Position numbers and translations under genes: made by a program
From: SIG459 sp045538735
GTDB lineage: Bacteria > Bacillota > Clostridia > Oscillospirales > Oscillospiraceae
Reading direction: 5' to 3'
Assembly: GCA_045538735.1 (NCBI GenBank)
Contig: JAZSRY010000013.1
Coordinates: 62,001 to 126,000, forward strand
DNA: 64,000 nt
Notes under the pieces: generated by a model
Seen by the model: the letters and a program-made list of their open reading frames with translations, nothing else
The model's database searches: none
Told to the model about the DNA's origin: nothing
In this document: piece by piece, positions 26,455 through 35,258 of the stretch
Layout: the number at the start of each line of letters is the position of its first letter
How positions within the stretch are numbered: position 1 is the first letter of the stretch

Positions 26455-27186
26455 GTGATAGACAGAGCGTATATTAAGTATTTAGCAAAGCAATCTATGA
26501 AGGGAAGAAAGCCTTCTGTATATCTGGTTGCTCTGGTCTTTCTTATAATTACGAACATACTCTCAGAACTTTCAACAAAGATTCAGATAGGCAACACCTC
26601 TATCGATGAAATATGGGAAGATATGTCTCAGGGTGTAGCTTTTGTTCCGCCCGAGCTCAGTCTTGGCGGCTCCTTGATTCTGGTAGCGATAGCCCTAATG
26701 TCTGCAGTTTTGACAGTTGGTTTTCAGGGCTACTGCATGAGAGTAAGCCGCAAGCAGGATGCCGGTATCGGAGATATATTTGATGTGTTCTCTTTTTTCA
26801 AAAAAGCAGTTGCTCTCAGCTTTATGACGGGTCTTTTTATTATACTATGGAGTATGCTTTTGGTTGTTCCCGGTATCATTGCCGCATACCGCTATTCTTT
26901 TGCACCTTATATCCTTCTTGATACTCCTTCCAAAGGCGTTTTGCAGTGTATAAGAGAAAGCAAGGAATTAACCGCGGGCTATAAGGGAAAGCTGTTTGTT
27001 CTGGATTTAAGCTTTATCGGTTGGGAGTTTCTGGCAAGCGTTCCCGCTCTGCTTGCAGGAGCTTCTCCCATTATAGCCATAGCCGGTTCTATACTCATAA
27101 GCGCTTTCGTAACTCCTTACAGAACAATCGCAACTGCCATGTATTATAACCGCCTGTCCGGATGGATAACTGCTCCGGAAGATTGA
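26455..27186 (+). CDS. DUF975-family membrane protein
   Basis: A 243-residue membrane protein with a start GTG after AAGGAGG. Four or five hydrophobic segments and the motif LVVPGIIAAYRYSFAPYIL near 140 identify the DUF975 family, whose members typically show this Pro-Gly-Ile plus Tyr-rich motif. Function is not known for the family. It ends the plus-strand run with a terminator shared with the convergent uxaC. Confidence 0.8.
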   Translation: MIDRAYIKYLAKQSMKGRKPSVYLVALVFLIITNILSELSTKIQIGNTSIDEIWEDMSQGVAFVPPELSLGGSLILVAIALMSAVLTVGFQGYCMRVSRKQDAGIGDIFDVFSFFKKAVALSFMTGLFIILWSMLLVVPGIIAAYRYSFAPYILLDTPSKGVLQCIRESKELTAGYKGKLFVLDLSFIGWEFLASVPALLAGASPIIAIAGSILISAFVTPYRTIATAMYYNRLSGWITAPED

Positions 27187-27204
27187 TTATCATCTGAATA
27201 AATA

Positions 27205-27238
27205 AAAAGGACTGACAGAAATTTCTGTCAGTCCTTTT
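27205..27238. terminator. Bidirectional terminator, DUF975 gene and uxaC
   Basis: A perfect 16-bp stem with a minimal loop (27205-27220 with 27223-27238), A-run on the left and T-run on the right, between convergent genes. Confidence 0.88.
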
Positions 27239-27242
27239 GCAC

Positions 27243-28625
27243 TTAAATGCCGAAATAGTTTTTCGCATTTCTCCAGCAGATATCTTTCACCATTTCGCCG
27301 AGGAAGGGAATGTCATTGGGATATTCCCCGTTATCAACTTTCTGACCGAGTTTTTCGCAGAGAATTCTGCGGAAGTACTCATGACGGGTGAAGCTTGTGA
27401 AAGAGCGGGAGTCGGTAAGCATACCGACGCTGCCGGATATAAGACCGGTCTCCATCAGCTGGTCAAGCTGTTCGCTTATACCGCGTATATGGTCAAGAAG
27501 CCACCATGCTGCGCCATACTGCACCTTTGCACCGTTTGCGCAGAAGTTGACTGCCATAGTGGAGAGCATAGCGCTGTCGGAGGGATGGAGATTATAGAGA
27601 ATGGTTTTCGGAAGGGCGTTCTCGCCTTCGAGATCACTGAGGAAGGCAGATAGGAGGAAAGGATCGGTGGCTGCACCAATACTGTCGCCTCCGGCATCGG
27701 GGCCAAAGCTCTTCATAATAAGGGGGGAGTTGTTGCGTATGGGGCCGAGATGCAGCTGCATTACAAGATCTCTTTTTGCATACTCCTTGCCGAGGAAGAG
27801 GAGAAGCTCGCCCTGATAGATGGCAATTTCATCCTCGCTGAGAGTTTCGCCGCCCAGAGCTTTTTTAACAATGGCTTCGCAATTGCCTCTTGCGTAGCGG
27901 AAACGGGTGAAGCCGTGATCGGTTACGCGGCAGAGCGCGCTTTGGAAAAAGTCAAGAGAAGCACTCAGCGCATGGCGGAGACTATCCCAATCTTTAATTT
28001 CTCCGTATTTTTCACCGAGAGCCTTGCAGGCGGGAATGAAGGCACCCTGGTCGATATGAAGGAAGCGGTCGGGACGGAAGGAGGGGAGAGTGACAAAGGA
28101 AAAAGAAGAGTCTTCCTTCAGCTTAAGATGCCATTCAAGGCTGTCGGCAGGGTCATCGGTGGTGCAAAGAGCCTTGACCTGCATCTTTTCAAGCAGACTT
28201 GCGGCATCGAAGCCCTCCTGAGAGAGCATAGTGCAGGTTTTGTTCCATATTTCTTCCGCGCTTGCGGCGGTGATAGGCTCATAAATGCCGAAATATCTCT
28301 GCAGCTCCAGATGTGCCCAGTGGTAAACGGGAGAACCGATGAGCCGGGGAAGTATCTCCGCAAATCGAAGGAATTTCTCGTAGGCGGGAGCGGAGCCGGT
28401 GATATAGTACTCATCTACGCCGCAAACTCTCATACAGCGCCATTTGTAGTGGTCAGCCTCCAGCCAGAGCTGTGTGAGGTTTTCGTATTTGCGGCGCTCG
28501 AATATATCCTTGGGGGGGAGATGATTGTGGTAGTCAATAATGGGACAGTATTCTGCGTAGCCGTGGAAAAGCTCTTTGGCTGTTTCCGTGCTGAGAAGGA
28601 AATCTTTATCCATAAACTTTTTCAT
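27243..28625 (-). CDS. uxaC: Glucuronate isomerase (uronate isomerase)
   Basis: A 460-residue enzyme that isomerises D-glucuronate to D-fructuronate (and galacturonate to tagaturonate). The metal-site motif CPIIDYHNHLPPKDI near residue 27 and TDSRSFTSFTRHEYFRRILC near 412 are typical of UxaC. The ATG at 28625 follows AAGGAGAAG and overlaps the stop of the LarA-like gene by 4 bp; an ATG 24 bases upstream is less likely. It is the last gene of the six-gene sugar-acid operon. The call is secure. Confidence 0.95.
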   Translation of the reverse strand: MKKFMDKDFLLSTETAKELFHGYAEYCPIIDYHNHLPPKDIFERRKYENLTQLWLEADHYKWRCMRVCGVDEYYITGSAPAYEKFLRFAEILPRLIGSPVYHWAHLELQRYFGIYEPITAASAEEIWNKTCTMLSQEGFDAASLLEKMQVKALCTTDDPADSLEWHLKLKEDSSFSFVTLPSFRPDRFLHIDQGAFIPACKALGEKYGEIKDWDSLRHALSASLDFFQSALCRVTDHGFTRFRYARGNCEAIVKKALGGETLSEDEIAIYQGELLLFLGKEYAKRDLVMQLHLGPIRNNSPLIMKSFGPDAGGDSIGAATDPFLLSAFLSDLEGENALPKTILYNLHPSDSAMLSTMAVNFCANGAKVQYGAAWWLLDHIRGISEQLDQLMETGLISGSVGMLTDSRSFTSFTRHEYFRRILCEKLGQKVDNGEYPNDIPFLGEMVKDICWRNAKNYFGI

Positions 28626-29899
28626 CAAAACTTCTCCTTGTTTATCCAAAGACCGAGAGCGGGATTGGGGATAAAGTATACTTCCTCGCCGTCGGGGAGA
28701 GTGTTGTAGCCATAGCTGAGCTTTTCGGGGTCATAGCGCATTGCCATTTCGTCATAGTCAGCAGGAATGAAGCCAACGCTTTCAATTTCCTCTTTGCTTA
28801 TGTTCTTAACGGCATAGGTAATTGAAAAGCGTCCGTCGCTGGAGCCGTGAATAAGGTGGGCTGCAGCGCCCATGTTGTCGCGAAGATCCTGATTCTCGCT
28901 CTTTTCAAACTGCTGGAGGGTGTTAATGCGTCCGCGGTAGCCATACTTGCGGATGAGCTTATCAACGATGGGATCTTCACCGAAGCGTTCAACGCCCGGA
29001 GCGAGAACTATAAGCTCACCGCCGTCAGCGATGGCCATACGGGTGCGGTAGATGCTCTTGTTGCCCAGCCAGGTGCTCTTGAATTCGTCGGGAGTCAGAT
29101 AAACCACGCATTTTTTAATGCCGGTCTCAACAAAGTCGATGTTCTTTTCCTGAGCAAGCTCAATTGCCTTTTCAAGTGCGCTGCGTTTTTCGCTGATAAA
29201 AAGACCGTGGGTGCGGATTTGTCCGCCGGGAGCGGTGCAGACGGTGAGGGCAAAAATAACGGGGCGGTCTTTCAGGAAATGCTCAAGAGCATAGTCGAAA
29301 ACCTTGCGCACGGGGGTATGGTCGCGACCCATCATGCGCTCCATTCCGTAAACTGCGCCCACCATGTGGCTGGAGTTTATCATATCGCTGCCGCCTACGC
29401 CAACGAAAAGGTTCTTGGAGTGGTTGGCCATACCGATAACCTCGTGAGGAACAACCTGACCGGGAGAGATGATAAGGTCATATTTTTCGTCCATAACAAG
29501 GCGGTTTATCTCAACGCTGACGCTGTCGTGCCATAAACCGTCGGTGATCTCCTCAAGATATTCTGCGGGCACTTCGCCGATTTTTACAACGTCCTTACGC
29601 CAGTTATGGGGAATAAAACGCTCATAGGGAATGTCACCGAACATAGTGGAAGCTTCCTCTTCGGTAACGGGAACATGAGTGCCCAGAGCGGGGAGGATAT
29701 CAACATTGCAGCCAATATCGGTGAGGGCATGATAATAAACATTGCTGATAAAGCCGGCATTGGAATGAAAACGGGTGAAATCAGGGGGGATGATCAGAAC
29801 ATTTTCAAGCTTTTTACCTTCAAGGGAGAGGAGAAGGGCTTCCTTTATCTCTTCGTGGGAAAGGCCTTCATCATTCTTGGCTTTGAGGAAAATTTCCAT
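28625..29899 (-). CDS. LarA-like nickel-pincer 2-hydroxyacid racemase/epimerase
   Basis: A 424-residue member of the LarA (DUF2088) superfamily. The N-terminal VLIIPPDFTRFHS and the active-site residues are visible: His75 (ALGTH), His152 (VVPHEV), Lys162 (NHSKN) and His178 (SSHM). The last three have exactly the spacing of His174, Lys184 and His200 in Lactobacillus lactate racemase, which hold the nickel-pincer cofactor. Homologues outside lactate racemase epimerise other 2-hydroxyacids, including gluconate at C2. Its place between uxaC and a fructuronate-reductase-like gene points to a sugar acid such as mannonate or gluconate. Cofactor-making larB, larC and larE are not in the window. Family is firm; substrate is inferred. 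Confidence 0.85.
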   Translation of the reverse strand: MEIFLKAKNDEGLSHEEIKEALLLSLEGKKLENVLIIPPDFTRFHSNAGFISNVYYHALTDIGCNVDILPALGTHVPVTEEEASTMFGDIPYERFIPHNWRKDVVKIGEVPAEYLEEITDGLWHDSVSVEINRLVMDEKYDLIISPGQVVPHEVIGMANHSKNLFVGVGGSDMINSSHMVGAVYGMERMMGRDHTPVRKVFDYALEHFLKDRPVIFALTVCTAPGGQIRTHGLFISEKRSALEKAIELAQEKNIDFVETGIKKCVVYLTPDEFKSTWLGNKSIYRTRMAIADGGELIVLAPGVERFGEDPIVDKLIRKYGYRGRINTLQQFEKSENQDLRDNMGAAAHLIHGSSDGRFSITYAVKNISKEEIESVGFIPADYDEMAMRYDPEKLSYGYNTLPDGEEVYFIPNPALGLWINKEKF

Positions 29900-29959
29900 A
29901 GTCTTAAAAACTCCTTTACGGGAAAAAGGGACGGAAAAAACCGTCCCTTATTGTTATTT

Positions 29960-30808
29960 TTATACGCCGGAATAGGCAGAGAAGCCGCCGTCAACGGGGA
30001 TAACAACGCCGGTGATAAAGCCGGAAGCGGTGTCATCAAGCAGGAACTGAAGCGCGCCAAGCAGCTCTTCGGGCTCGCCGAAGCGTCCCATGGGGGTGGC
30101 GGCAAGAATCTTGCCGGTGCGGGCGGTGGGGCTGCCGTCGGGATTGAAGAGAAGGGCAGCGTTCTGTGCGGTTGCAAAGAAGCCGGGAGCGATGCCGTTT
30201 ACGCGGATGCCAACACGGCTGAAGTGAACAGCCAGCCACTGGGTGAAGTTTGAAACTGCTGCCTTTGCGCCGGAGTAAGCGGGAATTTTGGTGAGGGGAG
30301 TGTAAGCGTTCATGGAGCTGATATTGATAACGGAGCAGCCGCTGCGGCCAAGCATATCCTTTGCGAAAGCCTGAGTGGGAATGAGAGTGCCGATAAAATT
30401 CAGGTTAAATACAAACTCAATGCCGCTCTTGTCGAGATCGAAAAAGCTCTTGGTGTCGGCGTCGATGTCGCCCATCTCGAAATATTCCTTATCGGTGGTT
30501 GCGCGTGGGTTGTTGCCGCCTGCACCATTGATAAGATAATCGCAGGGACCGAGCTTGGAAAGAACCTCCTGATGGCACTTTTCCATTGCTTCCTTGTCAA
30601 GAACATCGCATAAAAACGCTTCGGCAATTCCGCCCTCGTCGCGGATGGACTTTGCTGTAGCCTCAGCGCCTTCGGCGTTGCGGTCAAGAACGGCAACCTT
30701 GCAGCCGGCCTTGCCCAGAGCTTTTGCGAACATACCGCAGAGTACGCCGCCTGCGCCGGTAATAACGGCAACCTTACCGGAAAGTACAGAATTGGGAATA
30801 ATATTCAT
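29960..30808 (-). CDS. SDR oxidoreductase, probable fructuronate reductase (UxuB/YjmF type)
   Basis: A 282-residue classical short-chain dehydrogenase with the nucleotide motif TGAGGVLCG near residue 18, NGAGG near 94 and the catalytic Ser-Tyr-Lys set (INISSMNAYTPLTKIPAYSGAKAA). It resembles the SDR-type fructuronate reductases of Firmicutes that reduce fructuronate to D-mannonate, and the insertion TTDKEYFEMGD is like that group. The ATG at 30808 follows AAAGGAAGG. It lies between the HAD and LarA-like genes in the operon. An alternative would be a related sugar-acid dehydrogenase. Confidence 0.8.
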   Translation of the reverse strand: MNIIPNSVLSGKVAVITGAGGVLCGMFAKALGKAGCKVAVLDRNAEGAEATAKSIRDEGGIAEAFLCDVLDKEAMEKCHQEVLSKLGPCDYLINGAGGNNPRATTDKEYFEMGDIDADTKSFFDLDKSGIEFVFNLNFIGTLIPTQAFAKDMLGRSGCSVINISSMNAYTPLTKIPAYSGAKAAVSNFTQWLAVHFSRVGIRVNGIAPGFFATAQNAALLFNPDGSPTARTGKILAATPMGRFGEPEELLGALQFLLDDTASGFITGVVIPVDGGFSAYSGV

Positions 30809-30826
30809 AGTCAAACCTTCCTTTAA

Positions 30827-31660
30827 TCAATTGTTGAAGCAGTATTTTTCAATTGCCAGCGCAACGCCGTCTTCATCGCAGGAGGCGGTGATAACATTTG
30901 CGCAGGCCTTTGCCTCGGGACAGGCATTAGCCATTGCAACACCGAGACCGGCATCACGAAGCATGCTCAGGTCATTGAGACCGTCGCCGAAGCTTATAGT
31001 GGCTTTACGGGGAATACCAAGGTGGTCAGCAAGAGCCATAAGGGCTTCGCCCTTGTTTGCGTGGAGATTGTTTATCTCAACATTCTGTGCCTCGGAGCAG
31101 GAAACGCTCAGCTCATCAAAGCGCTTGTCCAGTCCGTGCAGCAGCTCCAGACGCAGAGCCTCATGGCGGGTGAAAAGCTGCACCTTCTGAACACCCTGAG
31201 CCTGCTGGCGAACAAATTCCTTCAGTTCAGGCACATTCTGACGCAGCTCGTGAATCATCTTACGGTAGTGGGGAGAATCCACGATACCGTCAACAAGAGC
31301 TTTCTGACTTTCGGTCATCCAGCCTGCGGAGCCCATATAGCAGTCATAAATGACGGGAAGACTGTCCAGCAACGTCATTATGTCAACCGCCTGCTGCCAA
31401 GGCATCTCGGCTCTGTATACAATCTCGCCGCTTTTGAGATCTTTGACCTCGGCACCGTTGATAGTGATAGCGTAGTTGATAAAGGGGAGCTCTCTTATCA
31501 TTTTGGGCATGCCGCCATAGAAGCGGCCTGTAGTGGGAACTATCTCTATCCCGGCTTCCGCTGCTTTTTGGAGGGCGGCGAGAGTTGTGGGAGTAAGCTC
31601 CTTGTTGGAGTTGAGGAGTGTTCCGTCAAGGTCGAGGGCGATTATGCGGTAATCAGGCAT
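30827..31660 (-). CDS. Cof-type HAD-IIB sugar phosphatase
   Basis: A 277-residue HAD hydrolase with motif I IIALDLDGTLLNSNKE, motif II VPTTGR and motif IV FGDGLNDLSMLRDAGLGVAM, the HAD-IIB (Cof) cap type. These act on sugar phosphates or nucleotide phosphates with wide specificity. The ATG at 31660 overlaps the end of gnd by 8 bp; longer in-frame extensions upstream lie inside gnd and are rejected. In this operon it may remove or balance a phosphorylated sugar-acid intermediate, which is only inferred. Confidence 0.85.
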   Translation of the reverse strand: MPDYRIIALDLDGTLLNSNKELTPTTLAALQKAAEAGIEIVPTTGRFYGGMPKMIRELPFINYAITINGAEVKDLKSGEIVYRAEMPWQQAVDIMTLLDSLPVIYDCYMGSAGWMTESQKALVDGIVDSPHYRKMIHELRQNVPELKEFVRQQAQGVQKVQLFTRHEALRLELLHGLDKRFDELSVSCSEAQNVEINNLHANKGEALMALADHLGIPRKATISFGDGLNDLSMLRDAGLGVAMANACPEAKACANVITASCDEDGVALAIEKYCFNN

Positions 31661-33104
31661 TGTAGGTACCTGCGCTTGTGCATCCGCCGTGACCGGTCCA
31701 GTTGGTGTGGAAGAACTGTCCTCTGGGAGCGTCCAGACGCTCATAGGTGTGGGCTCCGAAATAGTCGCGCTGAGCCTGGAGCAGGTTTGCGGGGAGAGAG
31801 GCGGTGGTGTAACCGTCGAAATAGCTGAGGGCGCTGGAGAAAGCGGGCATGGGGATGCCGGATCTTACTGCGTAGGCAACAACCTCGCGCCATGCGGGAA
31901 CAAGAGCCTTGATGGTGTCTGCAAAGTAATCGTCCATAAGGAGATTTTCAAGCTCTGCGTTTTTGTCATAAGCTTCCTTGATTTTGCCGAGAAAGACGCT
32001 GCGGATGATGCAGCCGCCGCGCCACATAAGGGCGATGCCGCCGTAGTTCAGGTTCCAGCCGTAGGTTTTGGCTGCACTGCGCATAAGAGCGTAGCCCTGA
32101 GCGTAGGAGATGATCTTGCTTGCGTAAAGAGCCTTGCGTATGCACTCGATGAAAGCGTCCTTGTCACCCTCAAAAGCGGGAATGTTCTTCTCAAAGAGTG
32201 TGGAGGCCTTGACGCGCTCATTTTTCATTGCGGAGAGGCAGCGTGCAAAAACAGCCTCGCCGATAAGGGTGAGAGGAATACCTTCGTCAAGAGCGGCAAC
32301 GGCGGTCCATTTGCCGGTGCCCTTCTGACCTGCGGTATCAAGAATGTGCTCAACGGTGGTCTCGCCGTTTTCATCCTTATAACCGAGAATGTCACGGGTA
32401 ATCTCGATGAGATAGCTGTCAAGCTCGGTGGTGTTCCAGTGGGCGAAAACATCGTGCATCTCTTCGGCGCTCATTCCGAGACCGTCGCGCATAAGCTGAT
32501 AGGCTTCGCAGATAAGCTGCATATCGCCGTATTCAATGCCGTTATGAACCATTTTGACAAAGTGACCAGCGCCGTTTTCGCCAACCCAGTCGCAGCAGGG
32601 AGTGCCGTCTTCAACCTTGGCGCAGATACCCTGGAAAATGGGTTTGACATACTGCCATGCGGAGGGAGAGCCGCCGGGCATCATGGAAGGACCGTTGAGA
32701 GCGCCCTCTTCGCCGCCGGAAACACCGCAGCCGACATAGAGAAGACCCTTGCTTTCAACATACTGAGTGCGGCGGATGGAGTCGGGGAAGTGGCTGTTGC
32801 CGCCGTCAATAAGAATGTCGCCTTCCTCAAGATAGGGGATAAGCTGATCGATAAGGGAGTCAACAGCCTGTCCTGCCTTGACCATCATGAAGACCTTTCT
32901 GGGTTTTTCGAGATTTGCAACAAGCTCATCAATGCTGTAGCATCCGATGATGTTCTTGCCTGCAGCGCGGCCCTCAACAAAGGAGCGCACTTTTTCGGTG
33001 GTTCTGTTATAAACTGCAACGGTGAAGCCCTTGTTTTCCATATTCATGACAAGATTTTCACCCATAACAGCAAGGCCGACAAGGCCGATATCTGCTTTTT
33101 TCAT
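31653..33104 (-). CDS. gnd: 6-phosphogluconate dehydrogenase, decarboxylating
   Basis: A 483-residue enzyme, full length, that oxidises 6-phosphogluconate to ribulose-5-phosphate and CO2 with NAD(P). The Rossmann motif GLAVMGENLVMNM near residue 8, VGCGVSGGEEGALNGPSMMPGG near 125, the VKMVHNGIEYGDMQL signature near 185 and the C-terminal QAQRDYFGAHTYERLD are all present. AAGGAGG lies before the ATG at 33104. Placement inside a glucuronate operon rather than with glucose-6-phosphate dehydrogenase is unusual and supports gluconate as a pathway intermediate. Confidence 0.96.
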   Translation of the reverse strand: MKKADIGLVGLAVMGENLVMNMENKGFTVAVYNRTTEKVRSFVEGRAAGKNIIGCYSIDELVANLEKPRKVFMMVKAGQAVDSLIDQLIPYLEEGDILIDGGNSHFPDSIRRTQYVESKGLLYVGCGVSGGEEGALNGPSMMPGGSPSAWQYVKPIFQGICAKVEDGTPCCDWVGENGAGHFVKMVHNGIEYGDMQLICEAYQLMRDGLGMSAEEMHDVFAHWNTTELDSYLIEITRDILGYKDENGETTVEHILDTAGQKGTGKWTAVAALDEGIPLTLIGEAVFARCLSAMKNERVKASTLFEKNIPAFEGDKDAFIECIRKALYASKIISYAQGYALMRSAAKTYGWNLNYGGIALMWRGGCIIRSVFLGKIKEAYDKNAELENLLMDDYFADTIKALVPAWREVVAYAVRSGIPMPAFSSALSYFDGYTTASLPANLLQAQRDYFGAHTYERLDAPRGQFFHTNWTGHGGCTSAGTYNA

Positions 33105-33121
33105 TTTTTGTGCCTCCTTAT

Positions 33122-34201
33122 TTATCTCTGAACGCGGGCGTTGCCTGCGTAAATGTCCCAAACCTGCTTTTCGTCTGCGGGTTCTGCATAGTCTTTAAGA
33201 CTGCTTGCAGCAAGAACGCCGCTTGCCCAGCCGAACTGGAGAGCCTTTTCACCGTCCCAGCCGGAGATGAGACCGTGGAGCAGACCGCCGGTGAAACCGT
33301 CGCCGCCGCCGATGCGGTCCATAACCTGAATGGGGCGGGGTTCGATAACGCTCCACTGATTATCGGCAAGGAGGAGGCAGCCCCAAAGATGCTCGTTTGC
33401 GGAAATGACCTGACGGAGAGTGGTTGCAAATACCTTTGCGTTGGAATACTTCTCCTTGACCTGAGCGATCATGGCCTTAAAGGACTCAATTTTGGAACTG
33501 AGGTCCTTGCCGCCTGCTTCGGGACCTTTGAAGCCCAGGCAAAGCTGGAAGTCCTCTTCGTTGCCTACAAGAACATCGGCAACGGAAGCAATCTCGTGGA
33601 ATGCTTTTGCAAGCTCCTCCTCGCGGCCCTTCCAGAAGGTGGCGCGGTAGTTGAGGTCGAAGGAGACGAGAGTGCCGTGGGCCTTAGCGGCTTTTGCCAT
33701 ATCAAGGCAGAAACGGGTGGTGTCCTCGCTCATTGCGGCGATGAGGCCGGAGATATGGAGCATTGCAACGCCTTCGGTGCCGAAAATACGCTCAACATCG
33801 AATTCATCTGCGGAGAGAGTGCGGCCAACTTCGCCTGCGCGGTCATTCCATACGCGGGGAGCGCGGCTGCCGAAGCCTGAGTCGGCAATGTTGAACTGGT
33901 GGCGGTAACCCCAGGGACCGCCCTGATCTACATCAATGCCCTCATAGCGGATATTGCGTGCACGGAGCTGGCTCTTGATAAAGTCGGCGATGGGGCTTCC
34001 CTTGACAAACTTTGTCAGAACAAGGCACTCATTTCCGAGAGAAGAGGTGACATTAAGAACGTTGCTCTCAGCGCTTGTTGCCTGAAGAATGAAGCGGTCG
34101 CTGTTGTGAACAGCCATACGGTTTTCGGGGGTGATGCGGACACCCATACTGGTGGGGCAGGCGATTGCATAGCGGTAAGAAATGCGGATATTAAGTTCCA
34201 T
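33122..34201 (-). CDS. PfkB-family sugar-acid kinase
   Basis: A 359-residue ribokinase-fold kinase with the ATP and catalytic motif QVMDRIGGGDGFTGGLLHG near residue 290 and NVTSSLGNECLVLTKF near 50. It is closest in look to the 2-keto-3-deoxygluconate kinases (KdgK) of Firmicutes. In the absence of a neighbouring mannonate dehydratase or KDPG aldolase, and next to gnd, gluconate is a reasonable alternative substrate. It is the first gene of the operon, divergent from an AraC regulator. Family is firm; substrate is open. Confidence 0.82.
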   Translation of the reverse strand: MELNIRISYRYAIACPTSMGVRITPENRMAVHNSDRFILQATSAESNVLNVTSSLGNECLVLTKFVKGSPIADFIKSQLRARNIRYEGIDVDQGGPWGYRHQFNIADSGFGSRAPRVWNDRAGEVGRTLSADEFDVERIFGTEGVAMLHISGLIAAMSEDTTRFCLDMAKAAKAHGTLVSFDLNYRATFWKGREEELAKAFHEIASVADVLVGNEEDFQLCLGFKGPEAGGKDLSSKIESFKAMIAQVKEKYSNAKVFATTLRQVISANEHLWGCLLLADNQWSVIEPRPIQVMDRIGGGDGFTGGLLHGLISGWDGEKALQFGWASGVLAASSLKDYAEPADEKQVWDIYAGNARVQR

Positions 34202-34292
34202 AACTCTGACTTTCCTTTCCGTGCTTTTTATATTTGTCTATTGTTAACTAAAGTATCTGAAAATATTTTACAATAAGACAAAATACAATGGA

Positions 34293-34323
34293 ATTGCAAA
34301 TTTTACCAAAAAACATTGCAAAT
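34293..34323. promoter_or_regulatory. Direct repeat, candidate AraC-type operator
   Basis: ATTGCAAAT occurs twice in the same orientation (34293-34301 and 34315-34323), 22 bp start to start, about two helical turns, in the gap between the kinase-led operon and the AraC gene. AraC-type proteins commonly bind such paired half-sites. Binding is inferred. Confidence 0.4.
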
Positions 34324-34373
34324 AAAAGCGCGTGGTGATAGAGTAGTATAAAAAGGGTAAAGGAGTGGATTAA

Positions 34374-35207
34374 TTGGCTCATATTTTCACATATCGGGAC
34401 GATGAAATCTACAGTCATCATACTGTGGATGAACATCCTAAAGCGGAAAATTTCCAGATGCATGCCCATGAGTGGATGGAGATTTTTTACCTTATTTCAG
34501 GGAAATGCAGCTATCTGGTTGAAGGAAGTAAATATGAACTCCATCCGGGCGATATATTGATTATGCGCGCTGCTGAAACCCATATGCTTGAAGTTAAAGA
34601 AGACGAGCCCTATGAGCGTATTGCCATTCATTTTTCTCCCGCCCTTCTTGCCGGCATACCCAAGGGTGAGCGTTTCCTAAAACCATTTATTGACCGTCCC
34701 TTAGGCCAGCGCAATCTTTATCGAGCTGATGGGGATGGGGATAAGCGACTGCAGGCAGCTTTTGCAGCCTTCGATTTTGAAGGTATCGGTGAAGTTAAAC
34801 TTAATCTTGTATCAAGACTGATAATGTTTTTGACGGTGCTCAATTCTGTCTATGAAAGACAGAATGTTCTCAGCAGAGCCGATGATAATTTCCAAAGCCA
34901 GCTTGTGGCCTATGTCAACGAGCATCTTTTTGAGGATATCTCACTCCAGTCTATTGCTGACGCCTTTTATAGAAGCCGCAGCCAGATAAGCCGCGTGTTC
35001 CGCCAGTCAACAGGTTCTCCCCTCTGGGAATATGTAACGATAAAACGCCTTCTTGCCGCCCAGGCAATGCTCCAAAGAGGAGTGAATGCTTCCGAGGCCT
35101 GTCTCGCCTGCGGCTTTTCCGACTATTCTTCCTTCTTCCGGGCCTACCGCACGCGCTTTGGACACTCTCCTAAGAACGACTACGGCAAAGAACTGAAGGA
35201 GCGCTGA
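34374..35207 (+). CDS. AraC-family regulator with cupin sensor domain
   Basis: A 277-residue regulator with an N-terminal cupin-like sensor (HAHEWMEIFYLISGKCSYLVEG, about residues 20-80) and a C-terminal double helix-turn-helix (ISLQSIADAFYRSRSQISRVFRQ and ACGFSDYSSFFRAYRTRFGHSP). The start is TTG at 34374, with AAAGGAG upstream; no ATG fits. It is divergent from the sugar-acid operon and is the likely local activator. The inducer is probably a uronate or product, inferred. Confidence 0.88.
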   Translation: MAHIFTYRDDEIYSHHTVDEHPKAENFQMHAHEWMEIFYLISGKCSYLVEGSKYELHPGDILIMRAAETHMLEVKEDEPYERIAIHFSPALLAGIPKGERFLKPFIDRPLGQRNLYRADGDGDKRLQAAFAAFDFEGIGEVKLNLVSRLIMFLTVLNSVYERQNVLSRADDNFQSQLVAYVNEHLFEDISLQSIADAFYRSRSQISRVFRQSTGSPLWEYVTIKRLLAAQAMLQRGVNASEACLACGFSDYSSFFRAYRTRFGHSPKNDYGKELKER

Positions 35208-35218
35208 ATTATAAAAAA

Positions 35219-35258
35219 ATGAACTCTCCGCAATATGGCTGCGGAGAGTTCATTTTTC
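35219..35258. terminator. Bidirectional terminator between two AraC genes
   Basis: A perfect 14-bp stem (35219-35232 with 35240-35253, 7-nt loop) with A-run before and T-run after. Confidence 0.9.

Noticed and set aside
31689..33131. A 480-codon plus-strand open frame opposite gnd
   Set aside because: gnd is unmistakable on the minus strand.
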